A stretch of 64,000 nucleotides of DNA, taken from contig CACWFV010000001.1 of assembly GCA_902760315.1 (NCBI GenBank), positions 62,001 to 126,000 of the forward strand. The letters are read 5' to 3'. The DNA comes from an uncultured Bacteroidales bacterium. Lineage in GTDB: Bacteria; Bacteroidota; Bacteroidia; Bacteroidales; Bacteroidaceae. Below, piece by piece: positions 48,958 to 58,863 of the stretch. The notes below the pieces were generated by a model. It did not search any database. It saw only the letters and a program-made list of their open reading frames with translations, and was not told the DNA's origin. The translations under genes and the position numbers were made by a program. Within the stretch, counting starts at the first letter, position 1. Each line of letters begins with the position of its first letter.

Positions 48958-49443
48958 ATGAAAGAAAGCGAATACGCACAGAACAACGTCGATGCCAAAG
49001 TCATCATAGCACAAGTGCTCGACACCCTGCAGATGAACGCTCCAGCGTTCTCCACTGCAACAGGCATAGCATACCAGCGTATCTATGACCTTCAGCGTGG
49101 CCGTACCAAGAAGTTCAATCCTGGTGTGGTGAACATGATTGTGGCTGCTTTCCCACAAGTCCGCAAGGAGTTCCTCTATACTGGAGAGGGGCCAGTACTC
49201 TCTTCTGACATTCCTGCAGACCTCATCCAGAACCCCGTAGCCGGAGGCGAAGCCACTGCCATTCTCTCGAAGGCCATGCAGATGCAAAGCGACCTCATGG
49301 AGAAGGCCGAACGCCTTCTGGCCAAAGAAGCGGAGCTGAACAAGAGGGAAATCGAGCTGATGAGAAGGGAACATGAACTTGACCTTCTTCGTGCCAAACT
49401 CGGTGCGGAGGGCTTCGTTCCTGAAAAGAAAGACGCTGTTTAA
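48958..49443 (+). CDS. Phage repressor-like HTH protein
   Basis: A 161-residue protein; ATG 48958 is chosen because the upstream codons of the longer frame are promoter and leader DNA. The N-terminus has a helix-turn-helix (AQVLDTLQMNAPAFSTATGI, then AYQRIYDLQRGRTKKFNPGV). The C-terminal half is a heptad-rich coiled coil (LMEKAERLLAKEAELNKREI and ELMRREHELDLLRAKLG), which would make a dimer. Its promoter collides with the minus early promoter. It is a lysogeny-type repressor candidate. Confidence 0.75.
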   Translation: MKESEYAQNNVDAKVIIAQVLDTLQMNAPAFSTATGIAYQRIYDLQRGRTKKFNPGVVNMIVAAFPQVRKEFLYTGEGPVLSSDIPADLIQNPVAGGEATAILSKAMQMQSDLMEKAERLLAKEAELNKREIELMRREHELDLLRAKLGAEGFVPEKKDAV

Positions 49444-49465
49444 TCTTAGAACTTCCAAGAAGGGT

Positions 49466-49786
49466 ATGACTGAACTCGTAAGACAATGCAGTGAGAAATG
49501 GGATGAGGACAGATGCCGTCTTTCTTCCCAAGTCGAAGGGTGGGGGTGCAGGCTAATGGTCTGCCTTCCAGACACCATGCCCCATACCGACAAGGCCAAG
49601 GGCAAGCTCTTCCATAAGGTTTACACCTATGCTGAGAAATGCGGTGTTCTGGAGTGTCCGCACTACAGGGAATCAATCATCGACGAGGTGATTGACGACC
49701 CTCGCAGACTCGCCGAATTGGTATCAATGGGGAGGCGTACACGAACCGATTTATTGTCGGAAGATTTTTGCGAAACTTGTAAATAG
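49466..49786 (+). CDS. Hypothetical cysteine-rich protein at right end
   Basis: A 106-residue protein beginning MTELVRQCSEKWDEDRCRLS with cysteines also at GWGC, MVCLP, EKCG, LECPH and DFCETC. Start 49466 lies 22 nt after the repressor-like gene stop. It is probably the last phage gene on the right, or a host gene, since the prophage boundary lies near here. Not recognised. Confidence 0.55.
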   Translation: MTELVRQCSEKWDEDRCRLSSQVEGWGCRLMVCLPDTMPHTDKAKGKLFHKVYTYAEKCGVLECPHYRESIIDEVIDDPRRLAELVSMGRRTRTDLLSEDFCETCK

Positions 49787-49811
49787 CTAATATTCAACAC
49801 TCTATAAAGTT

Positions 49812-50516
49812 ATGCGAGTAGTCTACGAGGATAACCACATCATCATCGTCTACAAGGAGAGTGGCGAGATTGTTCAGGGCGACAAGACCGGCGACACTCC
49901 CCTGTCGGAAACGGTGAAGCAATACATCAAGGAGAAGTACCAAAAGCCTGGTGCCGTTTTCCTAGGTGTTGTTCACCGACTGGACCGTCCCGTTTCAGGA
50001 TTGGTAGTCTTTGCCCGTACCAGTAAGGCGCTGACCCGTTTGAACAAGATGTTTGCTGAGGGACAGGTGCATAAGACCTACTGGGCCATTGTAAGTAGTG
50101 ATAAGCAGAGAGAGGAGCGTAGAGAGGTTGCTACTGCTGCAGAGTTTGCTACCGCAGAACACTGGCTGGTGCGCAATGAGCAGCAGAACAAGTCGTACGC
50201 CTACGACCACGAAGTGCCTCGCTCCAAGAAAGCCGTGCTGCGCTATCGCGCCATAGGCCATTCCGACCGTTACACGCTGGTAGAGGTGCAGCTGCTCACC
50301 GGGCGCCACCACCAGATACGCTGTCAGCTGGCCGCCCTGGGGCACCCCATCAAGGGCGACTTGAAATACGGTGCTCCACGCAGCAATCCCGACGGCAGCA
50401 TTTCGCTGCTGTCCCACCGCGTTGAGTTTGTTCACCCCGTCTCCAAAGAACGCGTCGTTGTGGAGTCGCCCCTACCCGCCGACCCGCTATGGAGTAATAT
50501 GATCATGTATCGTTAG
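49812..50516 (+). CDS. RluA-family RNA pseudouridine synthase
   Basis: A 234-residue protein with the catalytic HRLDRPVSGLVVFARTS (catalytic Asp58), VVHRLDRP entry and the RNA-binding YTLVEVQLLTGRHHQIRCQL. It isomerises uridine in rRNA or tRNA; exact site unknown. It begins the host gene run and is followed 3 nt later by the TamB-like gene. It is the first clearly chromosomal gene after the prophage. Confidence 0.9.
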   Translation: MRVVYEDNHIIIVYKESGEIVQGDKTGDTPLSETVKQYIKEKYQKPGAVFLGVVHRLDRPVSGLVVFARTSKALTRLNKMFAEGQVHKTYWAIVSSDKQREERREVATAAEFATAEHWLVRNEQQNKSYAYDHEVPRSKKAVLRYRAIGHSDRYTLVEVQLLTGRHHQIRCQLAALGHPIKGDLKYGAPRSNPDGSISLLSHRVEFVHPVSKERVVVESPLPADPLWSNMIMYR

Positions 50517-50519
50517 GTT

Positions 50520-53500
50520 ATGAAGAAGTTGTTTTGGTGGATACTGATAGTCTTGCTGAGTCCCGTCCTGCTGTTTGTGCTGCTGACGGTGCTGCTCTAT
50601 ATGCCGCCAGTACAGAACTGGGCCGTAGACAAGGTTGCCGCCATCGCCTCCGAGAAAACCGGCATGGACATCAGCGTTGGGCACGTCAACCTGTCGTTTC
50701 CCCTTGACCTCTCGATAGACCATTTCCGAATGCTGCAACAGACTGATACCATTGCCGACGTAGAGCGCATGGTCGTTGACGTGCAGCTGTGGCCCCTGCT
50801 CGGCAGCAAAGTCATCGTCAACCAGCTGGAAGTCGGCAACACCCGCCTGAACACCCTCGACCTGGTGGCCGCCGCCAAGGTGCAGGGCCGCTTCAAACGG
50901 CTGTTCCTGGCCAGCAAAGGCATAGACCTGGACAAGCAGACCGTGACGCTGAACGGTTCGCTGCTGGAGGATGCCTTCCTCGATGTGCAGCTGGCCGACA
51001 GCGTACCCGAAGACACCACCGCCAGCGCCCCCGTGCTGTGGCAGATTATGGCCGACAAGCTGACCATAGACCGCAGCGACGTCGTGCTGCACATGCCCGG
51101 CGACACGATGAGCGTCAGGGCCCACATGGGTTCGCTCACCGCCCGTGACGCCCTGATAGACCTGGGCAGCCAGACCTACCGCATAGGCAGCGTCGACTGG
51201 CAGCACGGTGGCCTGCAATACGACCAAAACTACCAGCCCCGCGTGGATGGGCTGGACTACAACCACATAGACCTCAGCAACATTACCGTCGGCATAGACT
51301 CCATCTACTATTGCGACCCCACGCTGCGCCTCCACTTGCGACAGGTAGCCCTGCAGGAGAAGAGCGGACTGGCCGTCAGCCATATTTCAGGTCCCGTGGC
51401 CATGGAGGATGGCGCCCTCAGGCTGCCCAAGCTGCGGCTGTCGACCCCCTATAGCGATGTCGACGTAGAACTCGACATGCCCCTGACCTTGATGGAAGCC
51501 GTAGACCCCGGCCAGATGAGGCTCAAGATGAGTGCCACGCTGGGCAAGCAAGACCTGTTGCCCTTCCTGACCGACCTGCCCGCCGGCATGAGGCAGCGCT
51601 GGCCCGAACATCCACTTACCGTCAGCGGTCTTCTGAAGGGCAATATGCAACACATGGACTTCCACGACCTGGAAGTGACGCTGCCCACCGCCCTCCACGC
51701 CACCGCCACCGGTTTTGCCGCCAACCTTGACGCCCCCCAGCGGTTGCGTGCCGACGTGCAGTTTAAGGCCAGCACCCAGAACCTCGGTTTCGTCATGGTC
51801 ATGCTGCCCCGCGACATGCAGCGCGACTACCGCTTGCCATCACTCACCGCCCAAGGTCGCGTCAGAGTTGATGGTCAGCAGTACCTTGCCGATATCACCG
51901 CCCGCGAGGGCAGGGGACTGGTGGCCGTCAAGGGCTCGTTCCATGCCGGTGCCATGCGCTATGCCGCCGACGTCAAGGTGCGCGACCTGAACGTCCACCA
52001 CTTCATGCCCCACGACAGCATCTATACCGTCTCTGCCGACCTCAGCGCCAAGGGTCAGGGCACCGACTTCCTCTCGCCCCGTACCACCCTCAGCGCCGAT
52101 GCCCAGATACACCATGTTGGCTATGGCCAACTCCATATCGACAACGTCAGCGCCCAGGCACAGGTCAGCAATGGCAAGGCCCATGCCGGCATCGTCAGCC
52201 GCAACGCGTTGCTGAATGGTGCTCTCCAATTTGACGCCCTGCTGTCCACCACCCGTTTCGACGGTACGCTGAGCACTGACTTCCAGCGGCTGGACCTCTA
52301 TGAGATGCGGCTGGTGGATGACCCCCTGAACATTGGTCTGTGCGGCCACTTCGACATCAACTCCGACCTAAAGCTGACCCACCGGGCCACCGGACGCATT
52401 GACGACCTCACCGTCAGAGACTCCAGCCACCTCTATCGTCCAGCAGCCATTGACATGCTCGTCAATACCACGGCAGACACCACCTATCTGCATGCCCGGA
52501 GCGGCGACTTCGTCGTAAAGCTCGACGCCAGCGGCAACTACGAGCAACTGTTGCGGCAGTTCACGATATTAGGCGACTCCGCCCTAGCCCAGCTGGAGCG
52601 CAAGACCATTGACCAGCCGGCTTTGCGCCGTCTGCTGCCCACCATGCGCATGACTGTGGAGAGCCAGCGCGAGAACCCCGTTGCCACCATCCTGAAAGCC
52701 ACTGGCGGCGTCGACTTCAAAGAGCTGCTCTTCGACCTCTCCACCTCAGCCACTGCCGGTGTCAATGGGCGCGGCCATATCCACTCGCTCAACGTCAGCG
52801 ACGTGCGCCTGGACACCATCAACTTCTCGCTGACCCAACGCAAGGAGCACCTCTCCTTTGGCGGTCAGATACGCAACAACAAAAAGAATCCGCAGTTTGT
52901 CTTCAACGCCCTCTTCGACGGCATCCTGCAAGAGCGCGGTGCCACTTTCGGCGTGCGCTACTTCGATGCCGACAACCGCCTTGGCGCCCGTGTCGGTGCC
53001 CAGGCCGAGGTGGTAGACAGCGGACTCAGCATCCATCTGGTTCCCGCCCGTCCCACGTTGGGCTATAAGGAGTTTGCGGTGAACAAAGACAACTACCTCT
53101 TCCTCGGTGCTACCGGCAAGGTGAGAGCCAAGGTCGACCTGCGCGCCGACGACGGCATGGGCATCCGCCTCTATTCCGAAGAGACCGACCCCACCGCCTT
53201 GCAAGACCTGACGCTCAGTCTGAACCGCTTCGACCTGAACGAAATTACCTCCGTCATTCCCTATGCCCCCCGCATGTCGGGTATGCTGAATGGCGATTAC
53301 CATGTCGTGCAGGATGCCGGGGGACAGTTCTCGGTAGCCGGTGACATGGGTGTCCAGAAGATGACCTATGAGCGCAGCCCTATCGGTAATGTCAGTACCG
53401 AATTTGTCTACCTGCAGAAAGAGGACGATGCCCATGCCGTGGAAGCCCGTCTGCTGATGGACGACCAGGAAATAGGACTCCTCACGGGTACCTATTATAA

Positions 53501-55136
53501 TGAAGGCGACGGCTCACTGGATGCCCAGCTGCAACTGGAGCGTCTTCCGCTGAACATGGTCAATGGTTTCGTGCCCGACCAATTGTGTGGACTTCAAGGC
53601 TATGGCGAGGGCACACTGACCATTCAGGGTGCCCTGTCGCGCCCGGAGGTCAATGGCGAGATATACCTCTCCGAATCCTACTTAGAGAGCATCCCCTATG
53701 GTGTGAAACTGCGCTTCGACGACGACCCGGTGCGCATTCAGCACTCCAACCTGCTGTTTGAGAACTTCACCGTCTATGCCCATAACGACAATCCCCTCAA
53801 CGTACAGGGCAATGTAGACTTCCACGACCTGGAGCGCATCATGGTTAATCTGCGCATGCGAGCCAGCAACTTCCAGATTATCGGTGCCAAGGAGCACGCC
53901 AAGAGTGTAGCCTACGGTAAGGCCTTCGTCAACGTCTTTGCCAGCATGAGCGGCCGACTGGAGAACCTCAACATGCGAGGCCGGCTCGACGTGCTCGGCA
54001 CCACCGATATGGGCTATATTCTGCGCGACACCCCCATCACCACTGATAACCAGCTGGACAACCTGGTGAAGTTTACCGACTTCAGCGACACTACGCAGAC
54101 CGCCGTGACACGCCCGCCCATCAACGGTTTCCGCATGGACATGACGCTCAACGTCTCCAATGGCGCCCACATCATGGCCTACATGAATGCCGACCACTCC
54201 AACTACATCGACCTGATGGGTGGCGGCACACTGCGCATGCTCTATTCGCCAGCCGACAATCTGCAGCTGACGGGCCGCTACACCCTCTTGAATGGCGAGA
54301 TGAAATACGCGCTGCCCATCATTCCGTTGAAGACCTTTACCATCCAGGACGGTTCGTACATAGAATTCACCGGCGACCCCATGAATCCCACCCTGAACAT
54401 TGCTGCCACGGAGCGCACCAAGGCCACCGTCACCGGCACCAACGGTGTGGGGCGCAGCGTCACCTTCGACTGTGGCGTCAACATTACCCGCACGCTCAGT
54501 GACATGGGGCTGGAGTTTACCCTCGACGCACCTGAAGACATGCAACTGCACGGCGAACTGCAGGCCATGGGTGTGGAGCAGCGCGGCAAGCTGGCCGTCA
54601 CCATGCTGACCACCGGCATGTATCTGGCCGACGGCAATACCAAGGCATTCTCCATGAACTCCGCCCTGAGCTCGTTCCTCAACAGTGAAATCAGCAACCT
54701 GACCGGCAATGCCCTGCGCACGCTGGACCTGTCGTTTGGTGTAGACAACAGCACCGACGCCAGCGGTCAGTCACATACAGACTATTCGTTCAAGTTTGCC
54801 AAGCGGTTCCTCAACAACCGTCTGAAGTTGGCCGTAGGCGGTAAGGTCACCACCGGCGACGAACTGCCCGGTGGCCGCAACAACTCGTTCTTCGACAACA
54901 TCTCGTTGGAGTACCGGTTGGACGACACCGCCAACAAGTATCTCAACCTCTTCTTCGAGAACAACTCCTACGACTGGCTCGACGGCTACACCCAGAAGTA
55001 TGGTGGCGGCTTCATCTGGCGTCGCACCCTGCAGCACTTCACCGACATCTTCCGCTTTAAGGACGACAGCAACACCTTGTCGCTGCCTCCCACACGTACT
55101 GACTCAACAAAGACCACACGCAATGACCAGAAATAA
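50520..55136 (+). CDS. tamB: TamB-like (DUF490) envelope biogenesis protein
   Basis: A 1538-residue protein. It has an N-terminal membrane anchor (FWWILIVLLSPVLLFVLLTV), the AsmA/TamB-like opening (KTGMDISVGHVNLSFPLDLS), long beta-repeat stretches across the middle, and a C-terminal DUF490 part ending in YSFKFAKRFLNNRLKLAVGG, then a beta-barrel-like tail. It spans the envelope and acts in lipid or outer-membrane protein transport with a BamA-family partner, which is encoded next (overlap 14 nt). The length is at the long end of the family, as usual in Bacteroidetes. Confidence 0.9.
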   Translation: MKKLFWWILIVLLSPVLLFVLLTVLLYMPPVQNWAVDKVAAIASEKTGMDISVGHVNLSFPLDLSIDHFRMLQQTDTIADVERMVVDVQLWPLLGSKVIVNQLEVGNTRLNTLDLVAAAKVQGRFKRLFLASKGIDLDKQTVTLNGSLLEDAFLDVQLADSVPEDTTASAPVLWQIMADKLTIDRSDVVLHMPGDTMSVRAHMGSLTARDALIDLGSQTYRIGSVDWQHGGLQYDQNYQPRVDGLDYNHIDLSNITVGIDSIYYCDPTLRLHLRQVALQEKSGLAVSHISGPVAMEDGALRLPKLRLSTPYSDVDVELDMPLTLMEAVDPGQMRLKMSATLGKQDLLPFLTDLPAGMRQRWPEHPLTVSGLLKGNMQHMDFHDLEVTLPTALHATATGFAANLDAPQRLRADVQFKASTQNLGFVMVMLPRDMQRDYRLPSLTAQGRVRVDGQQYLADITAREGRGLVAVKGSFHAGAMRYAADVKVRDLNVHHFMPHDSIYTVSADLSAKGQGTDFLSPRTTLSADAQIHHVGYGQLHIDNVSAQAQVSNGKAHAGIVSRNALLNGALQFDALLSTTRFDGTLSTDFQRLDLYEMRLVDDPLNIGLCGHFDINSDLKLTHRATGRIDDLTVRDSSHLYRPAAIDMLVNTTADTTYLHARSGDFVVKLDASGNYEQLLRQFTILGDSALAQLERKTIDQPALRRLLPTMRMTVESQRENPVATILKATGGVDFKELLFDLSTSATAGVNGRGHIHSLNVSDVRLDTINFSLTQRKEHLSFGGQIRNNKKNPQFVFNALFDGILQERGATFGVRYFDADNRLGARVGAQAEVVDSGLSIHLVPARPTLGYKEFAVNKDNYLFLGATGKVRAKVDLRADDGMGIRLYSEETDPTALQDLTLSLNRFDLNEITSVIPYAPRMSGMLNGDYHVVQDAGGQFSVAGDMGVQKMTYERSPIGNVSTEFVYLQKEDDAHAVEARLLMDDQEIGLLTGTYYNEGDGSLDAQLQLERLPLNMVNGFVPDQLCGLQGYGEGTLTIQGALSRPEVNGEIYLSESYLESIPYGVKLRFDDDPVRIQHSNLLFENFTVYAHNDNPLNVQGNVDFHDLERIMVNLRMRASNFQIIGAKEHAKSVAYGKAFVNVFASMSGRLENLNMRGRLDVLGTTDMGYILRDTPITTDNQLDNLVKFTDFSDTTQTAVTRPPINGFRMDMTLNVSNGAHIMAYMNADHSNYIDLMGGGTLRMLYSPADNLQLTGRYTLLNGEMKYALPIIPLKTFTIQDGSYIEFTGDPMNPTLNIAATERTKATVTGTNGVGRSVTFDCGVNITRTLSDMGLEFTLDAPEDMQLHGELQAMGVEQRGKLAVTMLTTGMYLADGNTKAFSMNSALSSFLNSEISNLTGNALRTLDLSFGVDNSTDASGQSHTDYSFKFAKRFLNNRLKLAVGGKVTTGDELPGGRNNSFFDNISLEYRLDDTANKYLNLFFENNSYDWLDGYTQKYGGGFIWRRTLQHFTDIFRFKDDSNTLSLPPTRTDSTKTTRNDQK

Positions 55137-57510
55137 GCTGACATCATACCTCATACATCTCACCACTTACTTCTTGGTAGTCTCCTGCTCAATGACCAAG
55201 GACATTCCGGAAGGCGACCAACTCTTCACCGGACTGAAGGCCATCCAGTGGGCAGATGGCGGAACAGAGGACAAGACGTTGCCCTCCTTCGACAAGGTGG
55301 AGGCCAACCATATAGAAACCCAGACCGAGGTAGAGGCAGCCCTTGCCACGGCTCCTAACGGTTCGCTCTTTGGCAGCAGCTACTACCGTTTGCCCTTCTC
55401 GTTTGGCGTCAGTGTATGGAACAAGTATGCCGAGAAGGACAGTCCCTTTGCCCGCTGGATGACCAAGACTTTTGGTCGTCAGCCCGTACTGATGTCGTGG
55501 GTCAATCCGGAGTTGCGCGCCTCTGTTGCCCAGAACGTGCTCCGCAACCACGGCTACATCCACGGCAAGGTAGACTACGAGCCCATACAGCAGAAAAATT
55601 CCAAGACGGCCAAGATACAATATACGGTCAGCCCCGGTCCTTTGTATATGCTCGACAGCGTAGGTTACTTCGACTTCCCTGCCCATGCCGACAGTCTGAT
55701 ATATTCAACCTTGAGCGACGCCGCCATCCGGCGCGGCGATCCCTTTGTCGTCTCCCATCTGGATGCCGAGCGCCAGCGCATCAGCACCCTGTTACGCAAC
55801 AACGGCTACTACTATTACCAGCCCGACTATGCCTCCTACCTGGCCGACACCTTTGTCGTGGCCGGCAAAGCACAGCTACAATTCCGCATGGCCAAGGACG
55901 CGCCCGTAGCTGCCACGCACCCGTGGCACATAGGCCGCATCACGGTCAACATGAAGAAGTCGTTCACGGAACAACCCACCGACTCCTTCGTAGGCCGTTC
56001 GCTCACCATCCGCTATTCTGGCAAGAAGCCGCCCATCCGTCCGCGTGTCCTGTTGGCCGACATGAAGCTGCGCCCGCGTCGTCTCTACAGCTATTCCGAC
56101 TATCTGGAGTCGGCCAGCAAGATTAATGCCATGGGGCTCTTCTCCATGACGGAGTTCCAGTTTACGCCACGCGACACCACGGCAGTCTGCGACACGCTTG
56201 ACCTGGCGCTGAACTGCACCTTCGACAAGCCATGGGACTTCTATATCGAGACCAACTTCAACGCCCGTACCATTGGGCGTATGGGGCCGGAGCTGAAGAT
56301 GGGTGTCACCAGGCGCAACGCCTTCCGTGGCGGTGAAAAGATTGACGTCAACGTGCACGGCTCTTACGAGTGGGCAACCAACAACGGTTCGTCGATGAAC
56401 AACTACGAATATGGTGCCGATGCCTCTGTAGAGTTTCCGCGTATTATTGCTCCTTTTGTCAATAAGTTCTCGCGCCCGCGGCGCGACAAGGACGGTCGTC
56501 GGCGGCGCCGCCTGTTCTACAGCACGCCGACCACACTGGCCAAGGCCTCTACCGACATCATTTACCGACCAGGTTACTACAAGATGCATGTCGTCTCCGG
56601 CGAATGGACCTACCGTTGGCAGACGTCAGAGATGAGTCGCCACGAATTCTCGCCGCTGACGCTGAAGTACCAGTTTATGAACAGTCACACGTCAGACTTT
56701 GACGACCTCATGGCCCAGAATCCCTACCTGTGGTCAACCATGCAAGACTACTTCATACCGCAGATGCGCTATACCTATACGTATACGTCGCCTAAGAGTT
56801 CACTCTACCCGGCACGCCTGGAGGTCACCCTCGCCGAGTCTGGCAATGGCGTAGCGCTCTATGACGTACTGACCGGCAAGTCGTGGAACGACAAAGGCAA
56901 GACGATGTTCAAGAACCCCTATTCACAGTTCCTGAAACTGGAGGTAGACTACACGAAAACCCTTTCTCTTGACAGCCGCTCCAAGATTGTGGGCCATGTC
57001 AACGCCGGCGTCATCTATGCCTATGGCAACAGCGAATGGGTGCCCAACAGCGAGTTATTCTATGTCGGTGGTGCCAACAGCATCCGCGCTTTCTCGGTAC
57101 GTGGCATCGGCCCCGGTGCCTTCCCCGGTGTGGACGACAAAGCCTCATCCTACCTGATGCAGAATGGTGACGTAAAGTTCGTGGCTAATGTTGAATACCG
57201 CCGCCAGCTCTTCGGCTCGCTTTATGGCGCCGTCTTCCTGGATGCAGGCAACGTGTGGACGATGCGCGACCAGCACGCCGACGACCCACAACTGTCGGGG
57301 ACAGGTCAGTTTAAGTTAAAAGACGCGCTGAGCCAGATGGCCGTGGGCACCGGTCTGGGACTGCGCTACGACTTGGACTTCCTCATACTGCGACTGGACT
57401 GGGGCGTGGCGCTACACGTGCCCTATACGACAGAGAAGTCTGGCTTCTATAACGTACCGAGCTTTAAGGGTAGCCATACATTGCACTTTGCTATCGGCTA
57501 TCCCTTCTGA
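55123..57510 (+). CDS. BamA/TamA-family outer membrane protein, lipoprotein type
   Basis: A 795-residue protein. Start 55123 (MTRNKLTSYLIHLTTYFLVV) is chosen because it gives a lipoprotein-like signal with Cys22 (VVSCSMTKDIPEGDQLF); the longer frame is a shadow inside tamB. The N-terminal part holds POTRA-like repeats, and the C-terminal barrel has NSIRAFSVRGIGPGAFPGVD, NVEYRRQLFGSLYGAVFLDA and the end LHFAIGYPF with the terminal Phe. It inserts outer-membrane proteins or works with the TamB-like partner. The lipid-anchored form is typical of Bacteroidetes. Confidence 0.9.
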   Translation: MTRNKLTSYLIHLTTYFLVVSCSMTKDIPEGDQLFTGLKAIQWADGGTEDKTLPSFDKVEANHIETQTEVEAALATAPNGSLFGSSYYRLPFSFGVSVWNKYAEKDSPFARWMTKTFGRQPVLMSWVNPELRASVAQNVLRNHGYIHGKVDYEPIQQKNSKTAKIQYTVSPGPLYMLDSVGYFDFPAHADSLIYSTLSDAAIRRGDPFVVSHLDAERQRISTLLRNNGYYYYQPDYASYLADTFVVAGKAQLQFRMAKDAPVAATHPWHIGRITVNMKKSFTEQPTDSFVGRSLTIRYSGKKPPIRPRVLLADMKLRPRRLYSYSDYLESASKINAMGLFSMTEFQFTPRDTTAVCDTLDLALNCTFDKPWDFYIETNFNARTIGRMGPELKMGVTRRNAFRGGEKIDVNVHGSYEWATNNGSSMNNYEYGADASVEFPRIIAPFVNKFSRPRRDKDGRRRRRLFYSTPTTLAKASTDIIYRPGYYKMHVVSGEWTYRWQTSEMSRHEFSPLTLKYQFMNSHTSDFDDLMAQNPYLWSTMQDYFIPQMRYTYTYTSPKSSLYPARLEVTLAESGNGVALYDVLTGKSWNDKGKTMFKNPYSQFLKLEVDYTKTLSLDSRSKIVGHVNAGVIYAYGNSEWVPNSELFYVGGANSIRAFSVRGIGPGAFPGVDDKASSYLMQNGDVKFVANVEYRRQLFGSLYGAVFLDAGNVWTMRDQHADDPQLSGTGQFKLKDALSQMAVGTGLGLRYDLDFLILRLDWGVALHVPYTTEKSGFYNVPSFKGSHTLHFAIGYPF

Positions 57511-57558
57511 TGAACAAGAAACTATCAATTATTCAAAAAAAACATATACAGTAAGACT

Positions 57559-58812
57559 ATGGAAAGAACATGGAGATGGTTTGGCAAGAAGGATAAGATA
57601 ACACTTGCCCAGCTGAGACAAATTGGTGTGGAGGGTATCGTTACCGCCCTGCACGACGTGCCACTCGGAGAGGTATGGACGCGTGAGAAAATCCGTGACC
57701 TGCGAGAGTACATTGAGTCGTACGGCATGCGCTGGAGTGTGGTAGAATCGTTGCCGGTGGTGGAAACCATCAAGTATGGCGGTCCCGACCGCGACGCACA
57801 GATAGAGGTCTATAAGCAGTCGCTGCGCAATCTCTCGGCAGAGGGCATCCACTGCATCTGCTACAACTTCATGCCCGTATTGGACTGGGCCCGTACCGAT
57901 TTGTTCCATGACAATCCCAACGGTGCCACCAACCTATACTTCAACTATGCGGAGTTTGCCTACTTCGACATCTATATTCTGAAGCGTCCCGGCGCTCGCG
58001 AGGAGTGGGCCCGTTTCCAGTTCCCCGCAGGTGTGGGTGAGGGCCGCAACGTGCTGGCCGAGTGTGACGAACTGGCCAAAACCATGACACCGGAGAAAGA
58101 CCACAAACTGGTGGAGACCATCGTCATCAAAACGCAAGGTTTCGTCAGCGGCAACTTCTCTGAAAACGATGAGGCTCCCGTGCAGAAGTTCCGTGAGTTC
58201 CTTGACCTGTATAAAGGCATCGACAAGCAGCAACTCCGCGAGAACATGAAGTACTTCCTGGAGGCCATCATGCCCGTCTGCGAGGAGTGCGACATGAATA
58301 TGTGCGTACACCCCGACGACCCACCCATTGAGATACTGGGACTGCCGCGCATTGTCCGCACCGAGGAAGATATCCAGTGGTTCCTGGATGCCGTGCCCAA
58401 CAAGCACAATGGTCTGACCTTCTGTGCCGGCAGCTTGTCGGCCGGAGCATACAACAACGTGGTAGACCTGGCCAAGAAGTTTGCCTCGCGCACGCACTTC
58501 GTCCACCTGCGCTCATGCCACATCTTCCCCAACGGTGACTTCACCGAAGCCAGCCACTTGGGTGGACGTGCCGACCTCATCGAGCTGTGCCGCATCTTTG
58601 AGAAAGAGAATCCTCAACTGCCCATGCGCGTAGACCACGGCATGACGTTCACCGACGAGCCCGGCGGCATCATGGACGAGTCGAGCCATGGCCACAATGC
58701 AGGCTACACCCTGCTGGGACGTATGTTTGCGCTGGGACAGGTGCAGGGCATTCTGGCCACCGTGGACCGTGAGTTAGGTATTGAGTATAAGCAACCCGGC
58801 TTTTTTGACTAA
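57559..58812 (+). CDS. uxuA: Mannonate dehydratase
   Basis: A 417-residue protein with the UxuA pattern: MERTWRWFGKKDKITLAQLR, GVEGIVTALHDVPLGEVW, MRWSVVESLPVVETIKYG, CYNFMPVLDWARTD, MCVHPDDPPIEILGLPRI, LRVDHGMTFTDEPGG and SSHGHNAGYTLLGR (metal and substrate ligands H, C, H, D). It dehydrates D-mannonate to 2-keto-3-deoxygluconate in glucuronate breakdown. It is a stand-alone gene here with a possible terminator at 58812-58841. Confidence 0.95.
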   Translation: MERTWRWFGKKDKITLAQLRQIGVEGIVTALHDVPLGEVWTREKIRDLREYIESYGMRWSVVESLPVVETIKYGGPDRDAQIEVYKQSLRNLSAEGIHCICYNFMPVLDWARTDLFHDNPNGATNLYFNYAEFAYFDIYILKRPGAREEWARFQFPAGVGEGRNVLAECDELAKTMTPEKDHKLVETIVIKTQGFVSGNFSENDEAPVQKFREFLDLYKGIDKQQLRENMKYFLEAIMPVCEECDMNMCVHPDDPPIEILGLPRIVRTEEDIQWFLDAVPNKHNGLTFCAGSLSAGAYNNVVDLAKKFASRTHFVHLRSCHIFPNGDFTEASHLGGRADLIELCRIFEKENPQLPMRVDHGMTFTDEPGGIMDESSHGHNAGYTLLGRMFALGQVQGILATVDRELGIEYKQPGFFD

Positions 58813-58841
58813 GTCAAAGCGTGGCGTTGCAGTCTTTGACT
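58812..58841 (+). terminator. Weak hairpin after mannonate dehydratase
   Basis: AGTCAAAG (58812-58819) and CTTTGACT (58834-58841) form an 8-bp perfect stem with a 14-nt loop, followed by ACATTTTTAC. It may end the uxuA transcript. The stem is AT-rich and partly covers the stop codon region, so strength is uncertain. Confidence 0.5.
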
Positions 58842-58863
58842 GAACATTTTTACAACATCAATT

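Larger units (their letters stand above)
1..49811. mobile_element. Prophage or prophage-derived element (left end outside window)
   Basis: The region contains small and large terminase, a TP901-type tape measure protein, a large tail protein, a phage replication and recombination set, and dozens of tiny overlapping minus-strand genes. The right limit is placed between the last phage-like gene (ends 49786) and the host pseudouridine synthase gene (49812), because gene content and base composition change there. I saw no integrase, no attachment-site repeat, no portal or capsid gene and no endolysin, so excision and full head assembly cannot be argued from this window. The left end lies beyond position 1. 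Confidence 0.9.

Noticed and set aside
1..49786. Reverse transcriptase of a diversity-generating retroelement
   Set aside because: No protein in the window has a YxDD-type RT core; the DGR idea rests on the target-like protein and hairpin only.
50597..54551. Several long minus-strand frames over tamB
   Set aside because: They are shadows of the GC-rich tamB codons; they carry no family motifs and are antisense to a clear TamB-like protein.
54871..55122. Longer N-terminus for the BamA-like gene
   Set aside because: The extra 84 codons are the tamB sequence in another frame; ATG 55123 gives a proper lipoprotein signal.
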